DNA from: Gp7-AA10 sp041483175
GTDB taxonomy: Bacteria; Acidobacteriota; Thermoanaerobaculia; Gp7-AA8
Reading direction: 5' to 3'
NCBI GenBank assembly: GCA_041483175.1
Contig: JBGPFD010000150.1
Coordinates: 1 to 8,681 of the forward strand
Length of the DNA stretch: 8,681 nucleotides
Under the pieces are notes generated by a model. That model saw nothing but the letters and a program-made list of their open reading frames with translations. It had not been told where the DNA came from and did not search any database. Positions 1 to 6,498 of the stretch are shown here, in pieces. The first letter of the stretch is position 1, and each line of letters begins with the position of its first letter. The position numbers were made by a program, and so were the translations under genes.

Positions 1-447
<447 letters not shown>

Positions 448-645
448 AACTTTGCAGTCTTGCGACCGCTTCAACTTAGAGTCTGATTTGGCATCAGCCG
501 TTGAACGACTGATGTTATTCGGTCGACTCGTCTCATGACGAGCCGTCGTGTTCTGATGAGATTCGCATTGCGAACCTCGAAAGGAATCACGTTGTCTGTC
601 TTACCTATCCTATTCAGTTGTCAAGGAACCGACGTCCGCGAAAGG
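448..645 (-). other. rRNA operon leader (pre-16S 5' external transcribed spacer)
   Basis: About 200 nt lie between the predicted transcription start and the mature 16S 5' end, with no open frame that looks real. It can form small hairpins: CTCGTC/GACGAG around a 4-nt loop (527-542), CATCAG/CTGATG with an 11-nt loop (492-514), and TTCGCA/TGCGAA with a minimal loop (562-574). A boxA-like element lies close to the predicted start. The RNase III stem made with the 3' flank of 16S cannot be seen because that flank is outside the window. Confidence 0.7.
616..630 (-). promoter_or_regulatory. boxA-like antitermination element in the rRNA leader
   Basis: On the minus strand this reads GGTTCCTTGACAACT, close to the Bacillus-type rRNA leader boxA (TGTTCTTTGAAAACT) bound by NusB/S10 in the known rRNA antitermination complex. 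It sits some 15-30 nt downstream of the predicted rRNA start. The embedded TTGACA could be mistaken for a -35 hexamer, but there is no acceptable -10 hexamer at 16-18 bp (the 17-bp position reads AGACAG). Confidence 0.55.
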
Positions 646-651
646 GCGGCT

Positions 652-680
652 AGATTGCCAGACCCTCGCGCCCGTGTCAA
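652..680 (-). promoter_or_regulatory. sigma70-type rRNA promoter
   Basis: On the minus strand there is a consensus -35 TTGACA (675-680), a 17-bp spacer and CAATCT as -10 (652-657, matching A2 and T6). A GC-rich discriminator (AGCCGCC) follows, as is usual for stringently controlled rRNA promoters. Just upstream of the -35 is a short AT-rich GATATTT stretch that could act as a small UP element. Transcription would start near 645 and run toward the 16S gene. This is the only strong promoter match I found upstream of the rRNA. Confidence 0.65.
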
Positions 681-771
681 GCGAAATATCTCCTGCTGGC
701 AGAAGAGATTCCGTTTGACTCGGACCCCTCGGATTTTCGTCTGAAAAGATCGGCGGCGGCACCCGGTTGGC

Positions 772-799
772 TTGACTGCCGCATTGCGTCGGGTACAGT
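772..799 (+). promoter_or_regulatory. possible promoter for the GT-C-like gene
   Basis: TTGACT (772-777), a 16-bp spacer and TACAGT (794-799) form a moderate sigma70-like pair pointing toward the membrane glycosyltransferase gene. It is divergent from the rRNA promoter about 90 bp away. The start would be near 806, giving a long leader of about 150 nt to the ATG at 958. An overlapping 10-bp palindrome AGTTATAACT (797-806) adds TATAAC hexamers on both strands but has no fitting -35. This is a weak call from two hexamers. Confidence 0.3.
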
Positions 800-905
800 T
801 ATAACTTCTTGATACGCTTGATTATTTCCTGCGCCCGTTCCAGAATTGCTGCCGTCCGGAACCCAGCACAACGGCCCCTCCCCCTCTCCTATTCCACGCC
901 CCCGG

Positions 906-923
906 TGCACAAATTGTTGTGCA
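906..923. promoter_or_regulatory. perfect inverted repeat upstream of the GT-C-like gene (operator or hairpin)
   Basis: TGCACAA, a 4-nt spacer ATTG, then TTGTGCA: perfect 7-bp arms with dyad symmetry, 35 bp ahead of the ATG at 958. The size and symmetry fit either a repressor half-site pair or a small RNA hairpin in the 5' leader. A pyrimidine-rich tract (about 868-905) precedes it. The alternative GTG start at 919 lies inside the right arm, which makes that start less attractive. No regulator gene is present to name a binding protein. Confidence 0.4.
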
Positions 924-957
924 AAGGGCGCTTAGCGAACTGCTACCCTTCCTCTCG

Positions 958-2109
958 ATGCCCAAAGCCGCGTTCGCCACCCTGATCGTGGCCGCGCTCG
1001 CCGCCCGACTGGCCCTCGTGGCTTCCACCTTCGGCTCGACCGATGCCCTCCTCCTGATGGCCTATACCCACCTTGCCGAACGCTTCGGCCTCGGACCCGC
1101 CTATCACTATGCAGCGTACCTCAATCATCCACCCCTCTCGGGGCTCATCATGATCTGGGCCGACCAACTCGGCAGCCGGATCGGACTCGAGTTCCCCGAC
1201 GCCTTCCGCATCCTTCAGGTCGCCGCGGACGTTCTCAGCGCCGCGCTGCTCTACCAACTCGGGAAGCGGATCGGCCGCCCTCGCGAAGTCACCGCCTTCT
1301 ACTTCGCCTCCCCCGCCGCGGTCATGCTCTCCGGATTCCACTGCAACGCCGACCCCACCATGATCACGCTTCTTCTGGCAGCAACCTGGTGCGCCACGCG
1401 CGCCCCTGCCACCTCGGGAGCACTTTTCGGCGCCTCCGCCGGGATCAAGATCGCTCCCCTGCCGCTGATGCCGCTTTTTCTTTTCGATCTGCCCTGGCGA
1501 CGCCGCGTCGCCTTTGGGATCGCATCCGCCGCGGTTCTCGCGACGATTTTCATCCCTGCGGTCGCCACTGGCGGCCTCACGGTGTTGCACAATGTCTTCG
1601 GCTACCGCGGCAGCGGATACGAATGGGGATTCTGCAGTCTCGGATATCTCTCGCACAGCATCGAGTGGGCACGGTTCTATTCGCACTATGGGCAGTTCGC
1701 GGTCATTGCCGCGTTGGTCGCCCTCTTCCTCCGCTTCTATCGCCACCGTCCAGCGCTTCCGGCGATGATCGGCATCGCTTTGTTGACCATGAACTTCTTT
1801 TCGCCCGCATTCGGCGTTCAATACCTGGTCTGGCCTTTGGCATTTCTTCCATTCGCGCTGCCGCGCCTGGCCGCGTACGCTCTCAATGCGGCGCTCTCGC
1901 TGTTTCTGTTCGCCACGTACACCATCTGGTCGCGCGGCCTTCCATGGTGGTTCGCCGACGCGGCGACCCCCAACCCGCTCCGCCCGCTGGTCGCGCAACT
2001 CGCCGTTCCCCTCTGGATCCTCTATGGCTGGGCGATCGTCGTTGCCGTCCGACAGCCGCGAAGCGAGCTCCCGCCGCAGCAACTTGCCGAGGCCGGAACG
2101 GGGAATTGA
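958..2109 (+). CDS. polytopic GT-C-fold glycosyltransferase-like membrane protein
   Basis: A 383-residue, very hydrophobic protein with roughly nine to eleven membrane segments, the first starting at about residue 6. It resembles lipid-linked-sugar-dependent mannosyl/glucosyltransferases of the GT-C group (ALG6/PIG-M/GT39/GT87-like). Visible marks are the acidic first-loop residue D29 (STDA), NHPPL at 56-60, FHCNADP at 127-133, SAGIKIAPLPL at 160-170 and GVQYLVWPL at 286-294. The inferred role is transfer of a sugar from a polyprenyl-phosphate donor on the outer face of the membrane; donor and acceptor are unknown. Start choice: ATG 958 is preferred over in-frame GTG 919, which adds 13 residues and lies in an inverted repeat. 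Neither has a clear Shine-Dalgarno. Residues 342-364 recur as a remnant at 2314-2382. The last 14 or so codons run into antisense sequence of a menE remnant, so the native C-terminus was probably rewritten. Confidence 0.8.
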   Translation: MPKAAFATLIVAALAARLALVASTFGSTDALLLMAYTHLAERFGLGPAYHYAAYLNHPPLSGLIMIWADQLGSRIGLEFPDAFRILQVAADVLSAALLYQLGKRIGRPREVTAFYFASPAAVMLSGFHCNADPTMITLLLAATWCATRAPATSGALFGASAGIKIAPLPLMPLFLFDLPWRRRVAFGIASAAVLATIFIPAVATGGLTVLHNVFGYRGSGYEWGFCSLGYLSHSIEWARFYSHYGQFAVIAALVALFLRFYRHRPALPAMIGIALLTMNFFSPAFGVQYLVWPLAFLPFALPRLAAYALNAALSLFLFATYTIWSRGLPWWFADAATPNPLRPLVAQLAVPLWILYGWAIVVAVRQPRSELPPQQLAEAGTGN

Positions 2110-2313
2110 ATCGACGTGGTGCACGGCGCGGATTTTTTCGAATGGAAGGACGCGCTCGTTGAAAGCCTCCACGATGCTTCCCGGTTCGCGAGCCGAGGCG
2201 AGATGGATCACAGATCCGAGACGATCGTCGACGACCGCGAAGATCGCGGCGTCGGTCGATCCGCGAACGTCGTCGAGGATCCGATCGAGCCGCTTCAGAT
2301 CGACTGACTCCCC
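2053..2313 (-). pseudogene. menE C-terminal remnant (87 codons)
   Basis: The minus strand encodes a piece beginning GESVDLKRLDRILD and ending near PRSGLGKLLRRELASRL. It aligns without gaps to residues 256-342 of the intact MenE in this window (4646-4906), with 60 of 87 residues identical by my count. It covers the C-terminal lid subdomain, including the A10 motif lysine (GKLLR). The whole N-terminal adenylate-forming domain is absent and no proper start or stop is present: the frame enters from unrelated sequence and runs on through the antisense of the GT gene. About half of the conserved codons differ only at synonymous positions, so it diverged as a working gene before being cut. It fills nearly the whole gap between the two convergent membrane-protein genes. 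A translated stand-alone lid domain is not excluded but is unlikely. Confidence 0.85.
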
Positions 2314-4631
2314 CGTCCGGTCGTGGCGATGCTCGCACTGCCTCTCTGGCTCCTGTACGGAACGGCAATCATCGCTGCAATCGTGATAACGCACAGGACG
2401 ACGCCGGCACGAAACGCGATCGGCTGATATTCAACTGACACTTGCGACTTCCCCGGCGGGACCCAGAATCCGATGAACGCGCCGTTGACGCGAACGATCG
2501 GGACGACGCGGTGGTTCACTTTCACGATCCATCCCGGCGCAGCCGGCTGACTCGACGCGACGAACAGCGGACCGACCGCGTCGATCGCCATCCGAAACCG
2601 CCGCGGATTCACCTGACGCAGCCACATTCCTGTGAGCTGTCCGTTCTCCCGCGTCTCGCCGCGCGCGAGGCCGTCAACGACGCACACTTCCGCGAAGTCG
2701 CCGATGGTCCGTAACCGCGACCGATCGCCGACCATTCTTTCCGGCGCGAAAAAGCGCGCGATCGGTCGCTCGTTCCGATAGAGATCACCGTCTTTGCCGC
2801 GAACGACGAGCCGCCATGGCGGTGGAAAGTTCGAATCCGGCTCGGCGAGCAAAAAATGCACGTTGAGAAACGTCACTGCCGGATGGGTGACATTGATGAC
2901 GCGGCCGACGTCGAGCGCCTGACCCGGCGCCTGGATCAGTCGGAAAAATTCCGTGTAAGGCGCCCACGCCATCGGATCGCTGCCGCGAATGTCCTCGAGA
3001 CCGTATTGTGCCGAAGCGTTGGGCATGAACATCCAGTCCGCCCCGACGATCCGAAACGGCTCCACGGGCTGCATGCGATGCAGTGCATCGATAATCGGCA
3101 GCCGTGGCTCATAGTATTTCCTCGGCGTCATCGCATTGAACGGCCAGTTGAAAATCATCAGTTCGACCGACGTGCCGATCACGGCGGCGATCGCGAGCGC
3201 GGTGGGATTTCGGCGGACCAGCCATGCGCCCCAGAATACAACGACGGCGACCATTCCAATCGCGGAGATCGCGGACAGCGTGACTCCGAACTGCCGGACG
3301 AACACGTAGCCCGCCAGCGCCAGTACGACGATTGGACTGAGAAGCACGAGGGCGGAGCGAATCTGCGCAACACGATCCACTACCCGTGCCGAGAGGATTG
3401 CGACGAAGAGAATCGTGACGAATCGCAATCGATCGTTCGCTGCAAATGAAAACGGCGGAATCAAGTGAACGAGGCGGCCGATCACGGTCCAATTCATCGC
3501 AACTACGAATGTCACGATGATCACGGCGAGGAGCGCACGATCCCGGCGAGAAACCACGGGAAAAAAGGCAAGCGGCAGCAACGTTAGGGGAATCAGACCG
3601 GTGTACGACGGCGCGGCCATGATGTAGTGCATGTACCAGTGCCAGTTGCCAAGCGCCGGATTGCCGAAGCCGTCGGGATTGAGCACCAGCCAGAACGCCG
3701 TCGCCGGATAGCTGATCGCTTTCCGTACTCCCCCCGTCATCGCCGCGAGCCGCTGGCTTTGGAGCACCTGCTGCACGACCGGAAAAAAGCCGGGAGCCGC
3801 GAGACACGTGCCGGCAATCACGGCTCCGATCGACGTCGACAGACGGCGCAAATTGAACGCGTGAACCGGAGCCACCCACTCGATGCTGATCAGTAGCAAC
3901 ATTCCGACCGCGACGTGGGCCGCGCTTTCGGGATGGCCGGCGACGAGCGTGCACGCGACGACGACTGCCAACAGGACGAACGATCGCCATCTGCCGTCGT
4001 CGAGAACGCGAAGGACCGCGTAGCAGACTGCCGGCAGAAGCGTCGTGACCGCGGAGAGCGGATAGTAGAGATAGACGTTCTGAAAAATGGAGAGCGAATA
4101 CACGGTCGCTCCAAAAACCGCGGCGATTGGCGATACCTCACGGCGAATCACCAGGAACGCGAACAGCAAGCAGGCAAACAACTTCACGCCCGCCATCGCC
4201 ACCAACTGCTTCGGTAGCGGAACGAAGAGCGTGAGGAGGAAAAACGGCGAGAACGGCGCCGACTGCGCGTTGGCGAGCAATGGATAGCCCGAAAAGGAAT
4301 ATCGATTCCATAGCGGCGCACGGCGGTGCTCCAGTTCCTCGCGCACGACTTGCATCCACGGCAGCATCTGTTTGACCGTGTCGTTCGTGTCCGGGTTCTT
4401 GCTGGTCACCGCACCGAAAACACCGCGATACGGATAGCCCCGTACGACTTCATCCAGCGCAACCGGCATGTTGGGCGAAAACACGCCGCGGCCGACGGTG
4501 ATCAGAACGAGAGCAAAGAGAAACGCGCAGACTGGCCACGGGACCGGCTCGAACCAGTGCCGCATCGCAAGCACAATCAGGAGCGACGGCAGTGCGATCC
4601 CGAGGAACGTCACGAACGCTTCGAACACCAT
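2295..4631 (-). CDS. YfhO-family polytopic membrane protein
   Basis: A 778-residue protein with the YfhO architecture: two membrane helices (about 8-50), then an extracytoplasmic loop with the family signature Q88, P91-W92 and PLWNRYSFSGYPLLANAQSAP at 106-126. A bundle of further helices runs to about residue 495. A soluble outer domain follows (about 500-735, ending in the typical PGWIVKVN ... VPPGKSQVSVEYQP block), then a last helix (about 741-757). Bacillus YfhO is implicated in glycosylating lipoteichoic acid; members are GT-C-like sugar transferases. A role in envelope glycosylation is therefore inferred here, with unknown substrate. The ATG shares one base with the menE stop (TAATG), and a CGGAG Shine-Dalgarno (4637-4641) lies 5 nt ahead, so it is the last gene of the men operon and translationally coupled. 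The final six codons (773-778) are out-of-frame menE-remnant sequence, so the natural C-terminus is altered. Confidence 0.85.
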   Translation of the reverse strand: MVFEAFVTFLGIALPSLLIVLAMRHWFEPVPWPVCAFLFALVLITVGRGVFSPNMPVALDEVVRGYPYRGVFGAVTSKNPDTNDTVKQMLPWMQVVREELEHRRAPLWNRYSFSGYPLLANAQSAPFSPFFLLTLFVPLPKQLVAMAGVKLFACLLFAFLVIRREVSPIAAVFGATVYSLSIFQNVYLYYPLSAVTTLLPAVCYAVLRVLDDGRWRSFVLLAVVVACTLVAGHPESAAHVAVGMLLLISIEWVAPVHAFNLRRLSTSIGAVIAGTCLAAPGFFPVVQQVLQSQRLAAMTGGVRKAISYPATAFWLVLNPDGFGNPALGNWHWYMHYIMAAPSYTGLIPLTLLPLAFFPVVSRRDRALLAVIIVTFVVAMNWTVIGRLVHLIPPFSFAANDRLRFVTILFVAILSARVVDRVAQIRSALVLLSPIVVLALAGYVFVRQFGVTLSAISAIGMVAVVVFWGAWLVRRNPTALAIAAVIGTSVELMIFNWPFNAMTPRKYYEPRLPIIDALHRMQPVEPFRIVGADWMFMPNASAQYGLEDIRGSDPMAWAPYTEFFRLIQAPGQALDVGRVINVTHPAVTFLNVHFLLAEPDSNFPPPWRLVVRGKDGDLYRNERPIARFFAPERMVGDRSRLRTIGDFAEVCVVDGLARGETRENGQLTGMWLRQVNPRRFRMAIDAVGPLFVASSQPAAPGWIVKVNHRVVPIVRVNGAFIGFWVPPGKSQVSVEYQPIAFRAGVVLCVITIAAMIAVPYRSQRGSASIATTGRGSQSI
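2314..2382 (+). pseudogene. remnant of a second GT-C gene, last ~23 codons
   Basis: In the plus-strand frame starting at 2314 the sequence reads RPVVAMLALPLWLLYGTAIIAAI. It matches the tail of the full glycosyltransferase gene at 1981-2049 (RPLVAQLAVPLWILYGWAIVVAV), with 15 of 23 identical and many third-position changes. It directly abuts the menE remnant (last base 2313). A stop codon (2305-2307) lies just before it in frame, so it cannot be expressed as part of a larger protein. It is also antisense to residues about 750-772 of the YfhO-family gene, so the same DNA encodes a hydrophobic segment on both strands. Hydrophobic bias can create chance similarity, but the shared PLWxLYGxAI core and the synonymous pattern argue for real homology. 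Confidence 0.7.
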
Positions 4632-5671
4632 TAGCGCTCCGATGTCATGCGGCGCATCAACTCCCCCCGAAGCAGCTTGCCCAGGCTGGAGCGGGGGATG
4701 GAACGGACGGAGTGGACGTCGCGAATTTTCTCGAACGGCAGCACGCGGTCATTGAACCGCTCGATGATCTCTTCTGCCTTACCCGTCGTGGCGAGATGAA
4801 TGACGTGACCCAGGCGTAGATCGGGCATCGCGATCAGCGCGGCGTCAACTCCGCCGCGCACGCTGTCGAGGATGCGGTCGAGGCGTTTCAGATCGACCGA
4901 CTCGCCGCCGATCTTGACGAAATCGCCGCGGCGCCCGAAGACATGCAGAACGCGTCCCTCGACTTCGCCGAGATCGTCCGAAACGAACCATCCATTGACC
5001 TTCGGGTCGACGAGTCCCTCGTCCGTCGCATACCCGGTCAGAAGCGAAGCGCCGCGAAACGCCAGCCGCCCGTCCGCTACGGCGCGCGCTTCGAGATGCG
5101 GCAGGACCGCGTCCGACACGGCGATAGTCGAGCAGCACTCGCTCATGCCATAAGTCGCCAGGACGGGCCAGCCGCGCGACCGCGCGTCTTCCATGAGATC
5201 GGGATCGAATGCGCCGCCGCCGACAAGGATGGCGCGAAGCTGCGGCGGCGGCGGCAGGCCCTGGCGCACGAGATCGTGCACCTGCGCCGGAACGAGTGAA
5301 GCGAGGGTGGCCTCGGCCGTCGCGAATGCGAGCGGATCCCAATCCATCGAGATCACGCGCGAGCCGGACAGATGGGCCCGCGCGAAGATGCCCAGGCCGC
5401 CGACGTGAAACTGCGGCAGGACGCGACACCAGACGTCGTGGCCCCTCGAATGGAGACGCTCATTGACCGCGGCGGCCGACGCGAGGATCGCCTCCTTGGA
5501 GAGGGCGACGAGCTTGATCGATCCGGAGGTTCCCGACGTGGCGATCAGGACGTGCGCGCGAAGTGGCGGCGCGAGCCGCTCAAGGCGCCGCTGCTCGTCC
5601 GCGGGCAGCCGCGGATTCAACAAGACGTGCGTCTCCTCGCTCGACCAGTCGATTACGCCAGCGTTTTCCAT
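4631..5671 (-). CDS. menE: o-succinylbenzoate--CoA ligase (MenE), short form
   Basis: Adenylate-forming enzyme that activates o-succinylbenzoate with ATP and CoA, the step between MenC and MenB in cytoplasmic menaquinone synthesis. Core motifs are all present in 346 residues: phosphate-binding ATSGTSGSIK at 44-53, TYGMSECC at 173-180, the ribose-binding aspartate in SDD at 231-233, hinge GRRGDFVKIGGE at 246-257, and the C-terminal catalytic lysine in GKLLRGEL (K332). It is about 100 residues shorter than E. coli MenE because the N-terminal subdomain is trimmed. It begins with VIDWSSEETHVLLNPR shortly before the phosphate-binding loop; such short forms are known elsewhere. Its ATG lies 19 bp inside menC with a GGAACGG-like site upstream, and its stop overlaps the YfhO-family start. 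Residues 256-342 have a diverged partial copy at 2053-2313. Confidence 0.93.
   Translation of the reverse strand: MENAGVIDWSSEETHVLLNPRLPADEQRRLERLAPPLRAHVLIATSGTSGSIKLVALSKEAILASAAAVNERLHSRGHDVWCRVLPQFHVGGLGIFARAHLSGSRVISMDWDPLAFATAEATLASLVPAQVHDLVRQGLPPPPQLRAILVGGGAFDPDLMEDARSRGWPVLATYGMSECCSTIAVSDAVLPHLEARAVADGRLAFRGASLLTGYATDEGLVDPKVNGWFVSDDLGEVEGRVLHVFGRRGDFVKIGGESVDLKRLDRILDSVRGGVDAALIAMPDLRLGHVIHLATTGKAEEIIERFNDRVLPFEKIRDVHSVRSIPRSSLGKLLRGELMRRMTSER
4637..4641 (-). promoter_or_regulatory. ribosome binding site fixing the YfhO-family start
   Basis: CGGAG on the minus strand, 5 nt before the ATG that overlaps the menE stop. It is one of the clearest Shine-Dalgarno matches in the operon. 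It lies inside the last codons of menE and supports coupled translation from the TAATG junction. Confidence 0.6.
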
Positions 5672-6498
5672 GGCAACCGTTCCAGGAGATCATCGAATCC
5701 GATTCCGGTTCCTTCGGGCGGCAGCAATCGCGCGCCGTCGCTGCGGATCCTGTCGATGAACTCGTTGGATTGATAGAGCACGTGCGTGAACAGGCCGCAG
5801 CGCGCGGCGCCGAATTTTGCGGCGAAGTACGCGGCGCCAAATTGTCCGATCGGATGGTCCATGGTGGAGGTGATGACGATTTCGCGCGGATCGCGCGGGA
5901 CGTCTTCAATTGCCGGCTTTACGACCAGGACGTCGACCGCTGAGGGCGGTGGCGAGCCGCCGCACATCGAAGGCCGATCGAGAGCGAGGCGCAAGCCGGT
6001 CTGCTCGCGGAGCGCGGTCCAGACTGCGGCGTCGTACTCGCACGGGTCCTCAACGAAGTCGATGCGCTCCGACGGCAATCCCGCCGCGATGAGCATGAAT
6101 GCCTCAGGAGAGAGCGACCCATTGAAGTCGATGCGCAGGCGGACGCCGGATGGGATCTGATCGATTCCTTTGAGCTTCACGGTGTCGAAGCCCGGCGGCG
6201 GATCAGTACCCGGCCAGTGGCTCCGGGGAATGATCAGTCCATCGAAGAGGCTCACGCGGCGCGCGCGCGCCGCGCCGTCGATCCGCGCCATCTCGATCGA
6301 GCGCCGCGTCAGTGGCGTGGTCTCGCCGCGCGCGAGCATCGCCAGTTGCTGCCCGAGCGGCACATCCCCGAGCTCCGGCCACGGATGGATATCGGCGAAA
6401 CCGTCGCCGTCGCGCAGCAGCGCCCCCTCGCGCGGGCGCGCCCCCGCGATTGGACTGAGCGCCCGGCGCGGGACGAGCGTGTAGTGCCAGATCCACAT
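5653..6498 (-). CDS. menC: o-succinylbenzoate synthase (MenC), minimal form
   Basis: Enolase-superfamily dehydratase that converts SHCHC to o-succinylbenzoate for MenE. The catalytic set can be placed: KxK lysines in TVKLKG (K108, K110), metal ligands D124 (RIDFNGSL), E150 (FVEDP) and D174 (LALDRP), and the second-side lysine K194 (VVKPA). These correspond to E. coli K131/K133, D161, E190, D213 and K235. At 281 residues it is shorter than E. coli MenC (320). Only 14 residues separate K110 from D124, against 28 in E. coli, so the first barrel helix seems to be nearly deleted; the other spacings are normal. The ATG shares one base with the menA stop (TGATG) and is preceded by GGTGAT. The reading frame stays open upstream, but there it is antisense-free shadow of menA, so 6498 is the sensible start. 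The 3' end overlaps menE by 19 bp. Confidence 0.9.
   Translation of the reverse strand: MWIWHYTLVPRRALSPIAGARPREGALLRDGDGFADIHPWPELGDVPLGQQLAMLARGETTPLTRRSIEMARIDGAARARRVSLFDGLIIPRSHWPGTDPPPGFDTVKLKGIDQIPSGVRLRIDFNGSLSPEAFMLIAAGLPSERIDFVEDPCEYDAAVWTALREQTGLRLALDRPSMCGGSPPPSAVDVLVVKPAIEDVPRDPREIVITSTMDHPIGQFGAAYFAAKFGAARCGLFTHVLYQSNEFIDRIRSDGARLLPPEGTGIGFDDLLERLPWKTLA

Noticed and set aside
596..624. Second rRNA promoter using the TTGACA at 619-624
   Set aside because: The hexamer is embedded in a boxA-like motif and has no -10 match at a proper distance.
2116..2307. 63-codon plus-strand open frame in the gap between the convergent genes
   Set aside because: It is the antisense of the menE remnant; the conserved protein reading is on the minus strand.
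943..2394. 483-codon minus-strand open frame
   Set aside because: Most of it is the antisense shadow of the GT-C-like gene: charged, low-complexity and without family features. Only its 2053-2313 part is meaningful, as the menE remnant.
3109..3990. 293-codon minus-strand open frame
   Set aside because: Out-of-frame shadow of the YfhO-family gene, arginine/serine-rich, a common artefact in GC-rich DNA.
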